From the NCBI GenBank assembly GCA_947486835.1, contig CANKVC010000004.1, forward strand, positions 1-33,011: a stretch of DNA of 33,011 bases, in the 5' to 3' direction. Position 1 is the first letter of the stretch. Every line of letters starts with the position of its first letter. This document shows, in pieces, positions 23,913 to 31,979 of this stretch. The translations under genes were made by a program, and so were the position numbers. The notes beneath the pieces were generated by a model. The model was given only the letters and a program-made list of their open reading frames with translations, was not told the DNA's origin and did not search any database. The stretch comes from Cytophagaceae bacterium (lineage in GTDB: Bacteria; Bacteroidota; Bacteroidia; Cytophagales; Spirosomataceae).

Positions 23913-25166
23913 ATGAATGAAACTGCCACGCTTGCTGCTCAGCAAGTAGAACTTACACACGCTATTGACACAGTTTGGGTCGCCATTTGTGCGGCATTAA
24001 TCTTCCAGATGGAAGGTGGATTTGCTCTTTTAGAAGCGGGATTTGTCCGATCTAAAAATGCGGTCAGCATTATCGCCAAAGTAATGATTGACATCTTATT
24101 TGGTGGGGTTGCCTTTTACTTAGTCGGTTTTGGAATTGCCTATGGCCATTCGAATGGCTATTGGGCCTTCGATTTTGGTATTTCAAAAGAAGATTTAGGA
24201 TTAGGATTGACCATTTCGAATAGTCTATTTTGGTTTATCCAAATGGGCTTTGCGGTGGCTGCTATTTCCATTGTTTCCGGTGGAGTAGCCGAGCGAATGA
24301 AAATGTGGTCCTATGCCGTTTTTGTTACGATATTTTGTGCTGTGATGTATCCGTTGGCAGCTAATTGGGTTTGGAATCCAAACGGCTGGTTAGCCGTGCA
24401 AGGCTTTAATGATTTTGCAGGTTCTGCTGCTGTTCACGCGATGGGTGGATTTGCAGCCTTAGCTGGTGCAATCGTTTTAGGACCTCGATTAGGAAAATAC
24501 AATGAAGATGGGAGCATCAATGCGATACCGGGACATAATCTAACTTTATCGGCCGTTGGAGCTTTTATGTTGTGGTTTGGTTGGTTCGGATTCAATCCCG
24601 GATCCACCTTAGGGGCAGTCGGAAAATGGGAATTAATAGGTTCAGTCGCTACAAATACATTTTTAGCTTCAGCCGCAGGAGGAATTTCAACGATCTGTTA
24701 TACTTTTTTACGGTACAAAAAAGTGGATATAACCATGGTGATCAATGGAGTATTGGCCGGTTTAGTGGCCATTACGGCAGGATGTAATGTAGTAAGTCCA
24801 AACAGTGCATTAATCATCGGATTGGTGGCTGGAACTTTAGTAGACATGGCTGTCGTGATCGTAGATAACATGAAAATAGATGATCCCGTGGGAGCCATCG
24901 CAGTTCATGGAATAAATGGTTTCTTTGGAACGATTGCCGTAGGTTTATTCTCAGAAAAAAATGGCTTATTTGTGACCGGTGAAACGAGCCAATTAATCGT
25001 TCAATTTACAGGGGTAGCGGTGATCAGTGTATTCTCATTTGTTCTAACCTATACCATTTTTAAAATATTGAAAGCGACCATGGGAATTAGACTAAGTCAT
25101 AAAGCAGAGTCAGCGGGTATTGACGCAGTTGAATTTGGAGTAGAATCTTATACAACATTTGAATAA
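23913..25166 (+). CDS. amtB: ammonium transporter (Amt/MEP/Rh family)
   Basis: A 417-residue inner-membrane channel of the Amt family with about eleven hydrophobic segments. The N-terminus lacks a separate signal peptide. The pore histidine pair is visible in AAVHAMGGFAALAGAIVLGPR and in AIAVHGINGFFGTIAVGLF. The conserved GFNPGSTLG and the FQMEGGFALLEAGFVRSKN block near the start are typical. It imports ammonium/ammonia when nitrogen is scarce. The PII gene follows 18 nt later, the classic amtB-glnK pairing, in which unliganded PII plugs the channel. Confidence 0.96.
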   Translation: MNETATLAAQQVELTHAIDTVWVAICAALIFQMEGGFALLEAGFVRSKNAVSIIAKVMIDILFGGVAFYLVGFGIAYGHSNGYWAFDFGISKEDLGLGLTISNSLFWFIQMGFAVAAISIVSGGVAERMKMWSYAVFVTIFCAVMYPLAANWVWNPNGWLAVQGFNDFAGSAAVHAMGGFAALAGAIVLGPRLGKYNEDGSINAIPGHNLTLSAVGAFMLWFGWFGFNPGSTLGAVGKWELIGSVATNTFLASAAGGISTICYTFLRYKKVDITMVINGVLAGLVAITAGCNVVSPNSALIIGLVAGTLVDMAVVIVDNMKIDDPVGAIAVHGINGFFGTIAVGLFSEKNGLFVTGETSQLIVQFTGVAVISVFSFVLTYTIFKILKATMGIRLSHKAESAGIDAVEFGVESYTTFE

Positions 25167-25184
25167 TAGCTAAATAAATTAGAT

Positions 25185-25526
25185 ATGAAAAAGGTAGAAG
25201 CCATTGTAAAACCATCGAAATTAAAAGCTATTCAAAAGGGCTTGATCGATGCCAATATCCCTTGCATGACCGTGGTTCCCGTTCGGGGAGCCGGTTTACA
25301 ACAAGGCTATTCAGAGATTTATCGGGGTACCGAAAAATCATTAATCTTATTACCTAAAATCATGATCATTTGTGTGGTCAGCGATGAAAACCTAGAAAAA
25401 TGCTTAAGTGTGATCTTAGACAATGCCTCAGAAGGAAACACGGGGGATGGAAAAATCTTTGTTTATGATGTCCAAGATGCGATTAGGATTAGGACGAGAA
25501 CGAGGGGGATTGAGGCGATTAGGTAG
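25185..25526 (+). CDS. glnK: PII nitrogen regulatory protein, GlnK-type, without the uridylylation tyrosine
   Basis: A 113-residue PII signal protein that senses ATP/ADP and 2-oxoglutarate and, by position, regulates the AmtB encoded just upstream. The core is intact: KKVEAIVKPSKL start, Gln39 at the 2-oxoglutarate site, Tyr46 and RGTE in the T-loop, and the nucleotide-binding GDGKIFV (87-93) with Arg101 and Arg103. The T-loop residue 51, which is Tyr in enterobacterial PII and is uridylylated, reads Lys here (RGTEKSLILLPK). Control must therefore be by ligands only, or by another modification. The C-terminus is Arg-rich and repetitive (RIRTRTRGIEAIR); its DNA runs into the heptamer array that follows. 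Confidence 0.93.
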   Translation: MKKVEAIVKPSKLKAIQKGLIDANIPCMTVVPVRGAGLQQGYSEIYRGTEKSLILLPKIMIICVVSDENLEKCLSVILDNASEGNTGDGKIFVYDVQDAIRIRTRTRGIEAIR

Positions 25527-25530
25527 GTTT

Positions 25531-25593
25531 AGGTAATAGGTAAGAGGTAAGAGGTAAGAGGTATTAAGTAATAGGTATTAGGTAATAGGTAAT
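25531..25593. repeat. nine-copy heptanucleotide tandem repeat
   Basis: Nine uninterrupted 7-bp units between the glnK stop and its terminator: AGGTAAT, three AGGTAAG, AGGTATT, AAGTAAT, AGGTATT and two AGGTAAT. A further unit AGGTAGG overlaps the glnK stop at 25521-25527. All variation lies in the last three bases except one unit with a second-base change. Confidence 0.9.
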
Positions 25594-25597
25594 CGTA

Positions 25598-25627
25598 GGG
25601 GACGGGTTTACCCCGTCCTAATTTTTT
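25598..25627 (+). terminator. intrinsic terminator of amtB-glnK
   Basis: GC-rich stem GGACGGG (25600-25606) with CCCGTCC (25612-25618), loop TTTAC, followed by TAATTTTTT. It overlaps the stop codon of the converging crtA-like gene; the opposite strand lacks a T-run. Confidence 0.8.
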
Positions 25628-26289
25628 ATCGTTTTTATGACGCGCATGCGGATAAACATCTCCTCAGAATACCATTTTAGCGCACGAGTCTTTTTAATCA
25701 TGGGCGCGTGCTCTTTACTTTTATAAGCGAAACTATCCAAGATTTCTTCCGACTCCCAAAGACTTAATGTGGCTTGTTCCAACAGGGGGAATTCCCCTAC
25801 CCCTTTGGCAAATAGCAAACCACTTTTTGAAGATAAGTACTTGCTAGCATGAGAGACATTGAACCAAAATAATAGGGATTTATACCAAACGATACTCGCA
25901 CGCGTCAAAACCAAAACAGGTCCACTTCCTGGGTCTTCTTTGATTTCAAAAGGATTGTTTCCATTCCAAGTTCCATGACCCTTGATGGCCACGGTATCCC
26001 AGCCTTTCATTTCGCTTATTTGGTTTTTTAAAGCAGACCAACGCGCGTTCGTTTCAAAAAAATCATCCGAAGCTTTTTGAGACTCAAATACACCCAAAAA
26101 GGCATACATAGAAAAATCAGGCCAAACAGAAAAACCATTTCCAGCACCCACACCCAAATGTTTTGAAAATAACAAACCCGCATGATTCCAAGGATTCACT
26201 AATGAAATTCCCATTTGAGCAAAAGCAAAACGCTTATTTGAAAAGCCCTCAAAAGTTAAAAATCGAATTGAAATAATTTTTTCACTCAT
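25618..26289 (-). CDS. CrtA-like (spheroidene monooxygenase family) protein
   Basis: A 223-residue protein resembling the CrtA family of haem-dependent carotenoid monooxygenases, which in phototrophs put keto groups on spheroidene. In Bacteroidota, relatives hydroxylate carotenoids such as those leading to flexixanthin-like pigments. Marks are GNGFSVWPDFSMYAFLGVFE (about 50-69), PVLVLTRASI (123-132), EFPLLEQATLSLWESEEILDSFAYKSKEH (spread over about 166-194) and LKWYSEEMFIRM near the C-terminus. No signal peptide. No other carotenoid gene is in the window, so the link to pigment synthesis rests on the family alone. Some relatives annotated this way are uncharacterised. Confidence 0.75.
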   Translation of the reverse strand: MSEKIISIRFLTFEGFSNKRFAFAQMGISLVNPWNHAGLLFSKHLGVGAGNGFSVWPDFSMYAFLGVFESQKASDDFFETNARWSALKNQISEMKGWDTVAIKGHGTWNGNNPFEIKEDPGSGPVLVLTRASIVWYKSLLFWFNVSHASKYLSSKSGLLFAKGVGEFPLLEQATLSLWESEEILDSFAYKSKEHAPMIKKTRALKWYSEEMFIRMRVIKTIKN

Positions 26290-26306
26290 TTACATCTAAA
26301 TTAGCC

Positions 26307-26314
26307 TAATTTTG
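26307..26314 (+). promoter_or_regulatory. -7 promoter element of the VWA/AAA+ operon
   Basis: TAATTTTG fits TAnnTTTG, 33 nt before the ATG at 26348. It is only 2 bp from the opposing -7 element of the crtA-like gene. Confidence 0.45.
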
Positions 26315-26316
26315 AA

Positions 26317-26346
26317 CAAATATATCGACAATAAGGTTTAAAACAA
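26317..26346 (-). promoter_or_regulatory. -33/-7 promoter of the crtA-like gene
   Basis: On the minus strand TTG (26346-26344), 19 nt of spacer, then TATATTTG (26324-26317). This is the best two-part match to the Bacteroidota sigma-A-type consensus I found in the window. The gene starts at 26289. Confidence 0.55.
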
Positions 26347-26347
26347 C

Positions 26348-27466
26348 ATGAACAATTCTGGTAAAAAAGGTTTTTATTTTAAACAATATGAGGAAAAAGG
26401 CACATCCCCTTTTGATAAACTTTTTGGCATATTTAAAGAATTAATCACTCATACATCGGGAGATTTTGATGAAGCCATTGATTGGCTACGTGAATTGGAC
26501 AAGGAATACGAATTGACCGATGAGAATTATACCATTGAAGATTTTATTGAGGATTTAAAAGCCAAAGGCTATATCCGAGAAGAAATAGACGCCGAAGGCG
26601 GATCTGGTTTAGGCATTACGGCAAAGACGGAAAGGGCGATACGCCAACAAGCTTTAGAAAATATCTTTGGGAATTTGAATAAAAGCGGTGCTGGAAACCA
26701 TAAAACCAAAGCTGCTGGACTAGGAGATGAACTCACGGGCGAATTCAGAAGCTATCATTTTGGAGATGGATTAGAAAAAATATCCCTAACCGAGAGTTTG
26801 AAAAATGCGCAAATAAATCATGGAATTGGGTCTTTCGAATTAACAGAAGACGATTTAGTGGTGGAGGACTCAACCTATAAATCCCAAATGAGCACCGTAT
26901 TAATGATCGACATCAGTCATTCCATGATCCTTTATGGGGAAGATCGCATTACACCGGCTAAAAAAGTGGCCATGGCTTTAGCGGAACTCATCACAACTCG
27001 CTATCCAAAAGACACGATTGACATCTTGGTTTTTGGAAATGATGCATGGAGCATCTCCATTAAAGATATTCCCTATTTGAAAGTTGGGCCTTATCACACC
27101 AATACCGTCGCTGGATTACAATTAGCCATGGATATTTTACGAAGAAAAAGGAATACCAACAAACAAATCTTTATGATTACGGATGGTAAACCCAGCTGTG
27201 TTAAGGAAAGAGACGGGACCTATTACATGAATAGCAATGGCTTAGATCCTTATGTAACAGAAAAATGTTATACCCAAGCGGCCCAAGCGCGGAAATTGCA
27301 TATTCCGATTACCACATTTATGATTGCCAGAGATTCGTATCTCCAACAATTTGTAGACAAATTCACCGAAACTAACCAAGGAAAAGCATTCTATACGGGT
27401 TTAAAAGGTTTGGGAGAAATGATTTTTCAAGATTACGAAACAAATAGAAAGAAAAGACTAAAATAA
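26348..27466 (+). CDS. VWA-domain protein (chelatase subunit D-like)
   Basis: A 372-residue cytoplasmic protein. The N-terminal 160 residues are charged and helical, without a known domain. A von Willebrand factor A domain follows (about 180-365) with an intact metal-binding MIDAS: D-x-S-x-S at 188-192 (MIDISHSM), a Thr in TNTVAGLQ and an Asp in MITDGKP. It pairs with the AAA+ gene that begins 1 nt after its stop. Such VWA + MoxR/ChlI-type ATPase pairs act as chaperone-like machines that insert metals or mature proteins. No Mg-protoporphyrin or cobalamin genes lie nearby, so the target is unknown. Confidence 0.88.
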   Translation: MNNSGKKGFYFKQYEEKGTSPFDKLFGIFKELITHTSGDFDEAIDWLRELDKEYELTDENYTIEDFIEDLKAKGYIREEIDAEGGSGLGITAKTERAIRQQALENIFGNLNKSGAGNHKTKAAGLGDELTGEFRSYHFGDGLEKISLTESLKNAQINHGIGSFELTEDDLVVEDSTYKSQMSTVLMIDISHSMILYGEDRITPAKKVAMALAELITTRYPKDTIDILVFGNDAWSISIKDIPYLKVGPYHTNTVAGLQLAMDILRRKRNTNKQIFMITDGKPSCVKERDGTYYMNSNGLDPYVTEKCYTQAAQARKLHIPITTFMIARDSYLQQFVDKFTETNQGKAFYTGLKGLGEMIFQDYETNRKKRLK

Positions 27467-27467
27467 A

Positions 27468-28907
27468 ATGATCAAAAATTTAGGTGAATTAAAAGCTTCT
27501 GGTTACGCCAGCAAATCAATTAAAGACGAATTAAGAGATAATTTAATCAAGCACATGCAGGCGGGAACGACTGTTTTTGAGGGCGTTCACGGTTTTGAAA
27601 ATTCCGTTATTCCTGAATTAGAGCGAGCCATTTTATCACGCCACAATATAAATTTATTGGGTTTGCGAGGCCAAGCAAAAACACGTTTAGCCAGGTTGAT
27701 GGTCAATTTATTAGATGAATACATTCCCTTCGTTGAAGGCTCTGAAATAAATGATGATCCATTGTCCCCTATTTCGCGTTTCTCACGTGATTTAATCGCT
27801 GAAATGGGAGACAAAACACCCATCGCATTTTTGCATCGGTCCGACAGGTTTGCCGAAAAATTAGCAACTCCTGATGTTACTGTGGCTGATTTAATAGGCG
27901 ATGTGGATCCCATCAAAGCTGCTAATTTAAAACTATCCTATGCAGATGATCGAGTGATCCATTTTGGAATGATCCCGAGAGCAAATCGGTGCATTTTTGT
28001 CATCAATGAAATTCCAGACCTTCAAGCGAGAATTCAAGTAGCCTTATTTAATATTCTTCAAGAAGGTGATATTCAAATTCGTGGATTCAAATTGCGTTTG
28101 CCCTTAGATATGCAATTTATTTTTACGGCAAATCCGGAGGATTATACCAATAGAGGAAGTATTGTGACCCCTTTAAAAGATCGAATTGGCTCTCAAATTT
28201 TGACTCATTACCCAGAAAGTATTGCGATAGCTCGTAAAATTTCCTCACAAGAAGCTAGGATAAATTCAAATCAAATAAGTGCAGTGCATGTGCCTGAATT
28301 AGCTTATGATTTATTAGAGCAAATTTGTTTTGAAGCTAGAGAGAGTGAATATGTGGATAATAAAAGTGGAGTGAGTGCTCGGATGAGTATTTCCATGTTA
28401 GAAAGTTTAATTAGCACGGCAGAACGTAGAGCGCTGTTAGCAAAAGAAACATCGACAAGCGTTCGATTATCCGATTTCATGGGCATTATCCCTGCCATTA
28501 CAGGAAAAGTTGAGTTGGTATACGAAGGCGAACAAGAAGGCGCTGCATTCGTAGCTGAGCAGTTGATCGGCTCAGCGATCAAAACATTTTTACCTGGCTT
28601 ATTTCCTAAGATAGAGAAATTGACCAAAAAAATAGAAGACACCCCTTATTCCCCGTTAATGGAAGCCATTTTTACTGAGGGAGGTATCGTAATTTATGAC
28701 GAAAGTACAGAAGCTGATTACCGAAGCTCGTTAGATGCCATTAAACCCTTGGAGGATTTGGTTAAAAAATACCAACCCAATATCCTGGCAACTGATCGTT
28801 ATTTTCTGAAAGAGTTTGTGTTATGGGCATTAGCCGAACACCACAAACTAGGTAAAGATCGGCTCACAGATGGGTTCCAATTTAAAGATTTATTAGATAT
28901 TTTATAA
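27468..28907 (+). CDS. AAA+ ATPase of the magnesium chelatase ChlI/MoxR type
   Basis: A 479-residue AAA+ ATPase with a Walker A motif GLRGQAKT (65-72), a ChlI-like insert (DLIGDVDPIKAANL, 141-154), and a Walker B stretch RCIFVINEIPDL (174-185) in which the usual Asp is Asn180 while the catalytic Glu181 is kept. Sensor 1 Asn222 is in FTANPEDY, and the arginine-finger region is LKDRIGSQ. A helical C-terminal region (about 260-479) follows. It should form a ring ATPase working with the VWA protein encoded upstream. Not a sigma-54 activator: the GAFTGA loop is absent. Operon ends at the terminator at 28914. Confidence 0.9.
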   Translation: MIKNLGELKASGYASKSIKDELRDNLIKHMQAGTTVFEGVHGFENSVIPELERAILSRHNINLLGLRGQAKTRLARLMVNLLDEYIPFVEGSEINDDPLSPISRFSRDLIAEMGDKTPIAFLHRSDRFAEKLATPDVTVADLIGDVDPIKAANLKLSYADDRVIHFGMIPRANRCIFVINEIPDLQARIQVALFNILQEGDIQIRGFKLRLPLDMQFIFTANPEDYTNRGSIVTPLKDRIGSQILTHYPESIAIARKISSQEARINSNQISAVHVPELAYDLLEQICFEARESEYVDNKSGVSARMSISMLESLISTAERRALLAKETSTSVRLSDFMGIIPAITGKVELVYEGEQEGAAFVAEQLIGSAIKTFLPGLFPKIEKLTKKIEDTPYSPLMEAIFTEGGIVIYDESTEADYRSSLDAIKPLEDLVKKYQPNILATDRYFLKEFVLWALAEHHKLGKDRLTDGFQFKDLLDIL

Positions 28908-28913
28908 AAAATT

Positions 28914-28938
28914 AAGCCTCATTTAGAGGCTTTTTTTT
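28914..28938 (+). terminator. intrinsic terminator of the VWA/AAA+ operon
   Basis: AAGCCTC (28914-28920), loop ATTTA, GAGGCTT (28926-28932), then a continuing T-run. Seven nt past the AAA+ stop. Confidence 0.88.
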
Positions 28939-29022
28939 ATATAATTTGTGTTTATTTACCCCTCTAATCTCTTAGATTTTAAATAGATTAAGTTAAACGC
29001 TATTTCTATTACATTGAAAACC

Positions 29023-30249
29023 ATGAAACACATCCATAGGGAAACTCATTCGCGACGTAAATTTGTTGAAAAAGCAGGAATCGGATTAGCATCTATGGCA
29101 TTCATCCCAAAATTCAATTTCTTAAACACGTCACAAGCCGAAAATAAAGTACGCATAGGCATTATCGGAGGTAGATTTGGTGCTAGCTTTCAATTTCATG
29201 AGCATCCAAATTGTATCGTAGAGGCAGTCAGTGATCTGCGCTTAGATAGGCGCGAAAACTTGATGAAAGTCTATAAATGTCGCAAAAGTTATTCTTCCCT
29301 AGAAGAGTTAATCCAGGACTCTAACATCGACGCAGTGTTCATAGCCACCCCTGCTCCAGATCATGTCAAACATGTTATAGCAGCATTGAATGCAGGAAAA
29401 CATGTTTTATGTGCCGTGCCAGCCGCTTTAAATTTGGAAGAATGTTATCAATTGAAAGAAGCGGTCATCAAATCGGGTTTAATTTATATGATGGCTGAAA
29501 CTAGTTATTTCAGACAAAACACAATTTCGGTTAGGAAATTATATCAAGAAAATAGCTTTGGCGAAATCTTTAGTGCGGCGGCTGAATACAACCATCCCGG
29601 TCTTGAAACTTTATGGTTTGAGGACAAAAAACCTACTTGGCGACATGGATTACCCCCAATGCTCTATCCCACCCACTGCACCTCATTTTTAATTTCAGTC
29701 ACAGGAGAGAGATTAACCAGTGTGAGTGCATTGGGTTATGGAGATCAAAGTCCACTATTAAAAAACAATCCGTATAACAACCCATTTTGGAATGAAACGG
29801 CCTTTTTTCAAACCAATAAAAATCATCCATTCCGAGTGGAAGTTAATTGGAAAGGTGCATTAAGGAATGCGGAACGTGCAGAGTGGCGTGGTGAAAAAAT
29901 GAGTTTTATTTCATCAGCATCTGAGTCGAATGAACACACGATTATTCGTAGTGTAGAAACGATGGGGAAAGATGATGCGGGTTTTCAAATAAAAGAAAAC
30001 AGAATTGAAAAATATGCCCAAGAAAAATGGTGGCAGTCCCCACTATTACCTGAACCATTAAGACATGATAGTGGGCATGATGGCTCGCATTCATTCATTA
30101 CTCATGAATTCATTGAATCCATTGTACAAAAGCGTGAATCGAAAATTAATGTATTTGAGGCCTTAGCCTACACAGCCCCAGGAATTATTGCACATACCTC
30201 AGCACTTAAAAATGGAGAATTTTTAAATATCCCGAGTTTTGATCTTTAG
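29023..30249 (+). CDS. exported Gfo/Idh/MocA-family oxidoreductase-like protein
   Basis: The ATG at 29023 gives 408 residues; a TTG 9 nt upstream is less likely. The N-terminus has a Tat signal (SRRKFVEKAGIGLASMAF). A Rossmann domain begins with RIGIIGGRFGASF and carries the conserved ATPAPDHVKHV and GKHVLCAVPAAL segments, followed by the mixed alpha/beta substrate domain. The canonical E-K-P motif of this family, whose Lys is catalytic, reads A-V-P here; an E-V-P variant is found in NAD-dependent glycosidases (GH109) and related groups. It is probably a periplasmic sugar-acting protein, perhaps a glycosidase-like or non-redox member. It stands alone, and converges on mnmE. Confidence 0.82.
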   Translation: MKHIHRETHSRRKFVEKAGIGLASMAFIPKFNFLNTSQAENKVRIGIIGGRFGASFQFHEHPNCIVEAVSDLRLDRRENLMKVYKCRKSYSSLEELIQDSNIDAVFIATPAPDHVKHVIAALNAGKHVLCAVPAALNLEECYQLKEAVIKSGLIYMMAETSYFRQNTISVRKLYQENSFGEIFSAAAEYNHPGLETLWFEDKKPTWRHGLPPMLYPTHCTSFLISVTGERLTSVSALGYGDQSPLLKNNPYNNPFWNETAFFQTNKNHPFRVEVNWKGALRNAERAEWRGEKMSFISSASESNEHTIIRSVETMGKDDAGFQIKENRIEKYAQEKWWQSPLLPEPLRHDSGHDGSHSFITHEFIESIVQKRESKINVFEALAYTAPGIIAHTSALKNGEFLNIPSFDL

Positions 30250-30261
30250 ATTTTAAATGGA

Positions 30262-31629
30262 TTATTTTCCGATACAAAACTTGCCAAAAATATTTTTCAA
30301 CAAGTCATCGTTCGATATTTGACCTGTTATTTCACCCAAATGATGTAGGGCATATCGAAGGTCTTGAGCAATTAAATCGCCTGTCAATCCGGTTTTTAAC
30401 GCATTTAGAACTCCAATAAGCGTTTCCTGGGTTTGTACTAATTGCTGATAATGCCGGATATTCGTCACCAAAGTACCACTGGCATTGGCTTGGTCAAGCC
30501 CGATAATATTTAAAAGCGCCTTTTCTAATTCGGGTAGGCCAACCTGATTTTTTGCCGACATCAATATCAATTCAGGCAGTGCCACTTTAAAATCATCCAA
30601 AATTGTAGAAGAAACTTGGTCTACTTTATTTAACACTTGAATGATCGGAATTTCTAAAGTCCCCAAAGCCATAATCCCAGCCTTTAGTCCTTCCACAGAT
30701 TCAGTCATTGCATCGGCCATGTAAATAACCACTTGGGCTTTTTTAACCCATGCCTGAGTTCTCTCAACACCTAATGCCTCAATCACATCGACAGTTTCGC
30801 GCAAACCTGCTGTGTCTACTAATCTGAATTTAATGCCCCCTAAAGTCCATTCGTCCTCTAAACTGTCACGAGTAGTTCCAGCGATTTCAGAAACAATGGC
30901 ACGATCCTCGTTTAATAATGCATTTAATAAGGTCGACTTACCAGCGTTAGGTTTACCGACAATAACAGTCGCCACGCCATTCTTGATTGCATTTCCCGTC
31001 CGAAAACTTTCCACCAGTGGGCGAACATGATCTAGCAATTGGATGACTAAGGCCTCCAAATCTTTACGGTCAGCAAACTCCACATCCTCTTCACCAAAAT
31101 CAAGTTCCAATTCGATTAACGAAGCAAAATGAATCAACTCCTCGCGTAAAGCGGCTAGTTCTTTGGAAAATCCACCTCTTAATTGGTGCAATGCAGCTGA
31201 TTGTGCAGCCGCTGAATTTGCCGCAATGACATCGGCAACTGCCTCCGCCTGAGCAAGATCAAACGCTCCGTTCAAAAATGCACGTTGGGTAAACTCGCCA
31301 GGGCGAGCAAACCGAGCCCCTTTTTCGGTAAATAATCGGATTAAACTTTCTTGAATAAAAGGAGAACCGTGGCATGAAATCTCCACGACATGTTCCTTTG
31401 TATATGATTTTGGGGCAATATATAAACTAACGACTACCTCGTCATACACGCGACCTGCTGACTCAATCCGACCATAATGAAGGGTATGAGAAGTCTGAAT
31501 GGATAAGTCCTTGGGTTGAAATAGTTCATTCACAATTTCGATCGCTCGATCTCCTGAAAGCCGTATGACCCCAATAGCTCCTAACCCAGCCGGTGTCGCT
31601 AATGAAACGATGGTGTCTTTAAAGTCCAT
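30262..31629 (-). CDS. mnmE: tRNA uridine-5-carboxymethylaminomethyl GTPase MnmE
   Basis: A 455-residue GTPase that, with MnmG, adds carboxymethylaminomethyl groups to U34 of several tRNAs. The formyl-THF-binding N-domain (1-120) begins DTIVSLATPAGLGAIGVIRLSG. A helical domain encloses the G domain, with P-loop GKPNAGKS (225-232), IAGTTRD (249-255, switch I), DTAGL (272-276) and NKVD. The chain ends with the diagnostic FCIGK, giving Cys452. All key residues are present and the length is normal. It lies 3 nt after an SCP2-domain gene with which it shares a promoter. Confidence 0.97.
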   Translation of the reverse strand: MDFKDTIVSLATPAGLGAIGVIRLSGDRAIEIVNELFQPKDLSIQTSHTLHYGRIESAGRVYDEVVVSLYIAPKSYTKEHVVEISCHGSPFIQESLIRLFTEKGARFARPGEFTQRAFLNGAFDLAQAEAVADVIAANSAAAQSAALHQLRGGFSKELAALREELIHFASLIELELDFGEEDVEFADRKDLEALVIQLLDHVRPLVESFRTGNAIKNGVATVIVGKPNAGKSTLLNALLNEDRAIVSEIAGTTRDSLEDEWTLGGIKFRLVDTAGLRETVDVIEALGVERTQAWVKKAQVVIYMADAMTESVEGLKAGIMALGTLEIPIIQVLNKVDQVSSTILDDFKVALPELILMSAKNQVGLPELEKALLNIIGLDQANASGTLVTNIRHYQQLVQTQETLIGVLNALKTGLTGDLIAQDLRYALHHLGEITGQISNDDLLKNIFGKFCIGK

Positions 31630-31632
31630 CGA

Positions 31633-31917
31633 TTAGATCAAATTCGTCAATTTCATTGCGACGGTCATGTCACCCGATATCTTTACTTTTCCAGTCATCA
31701 CTGCCATCATGGAATTTAATTCGCCATTTAAAATAGCTGTAAAAGTCTCTTCTGAAGTAGCTATGGTACAATCTGTATCCAGATTTTCATTGGTTACTTG
31801 GCCCTCTCCGGTAACAACGATGATACCTGTAGGAAATGCGAATTTAAAAGAAACCCCTTGGCCTCCTTTTTGTGCTGCTAATGAAACAATTTTGTCGTTG
31901 ATTTCTTGAAATGTCAT
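31633..31917 (-). CDS. SCP2 sterol-carrier-domain protein
   Basis: A 94-residue cytoplasmic protein consisting only of an SCP2 lipid-binding fold: an N-terminal helix, VSFKFAFPTGIIVVTGEG strand pair, TDCTIATSEETFTAIL and the closing GKVKISGDMTVAMKLTNLI. Such single-domain proteins bind fatty acyl chains or similar hydrophobic ligands; the role in bacteria is mostly unassigned. It precedes mnmE by 3 nt and has a -7 element at 31940-31947. Confidence 0.88.
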   Translation of the reverse strand: MTFQEINDKIVSLAAQKGGQGVSFKFAFPTGIIVVTGEGQVTNENLDTDCTIATSEETFTAILNGELNSMMAVMTGKVKISGDMTVAMKLTNLI

Positions 31918-31939
31918 TTTGATAAAATTTATTGTGAGG

Positions 31940-31947
31940 CAAAATTA
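31940..31947 (-). promoter_or_regulatory. -7 promoter element of the SCP2-mnmE operon
   Basis: TAATTTTG on the minus strand fits TAnnTTTG, 22 nt before the ATG at 31917. Confidence 0.45.
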
Positions 31948-31979
31948 ATTCTTTTTGTGCGTTTTATATAGGGACAATC

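Noticed and set aside
25531-25593. CRISPR-like array
   Set aside because: Units are 7 bp without spacers, so this is a simple tandem repeat.
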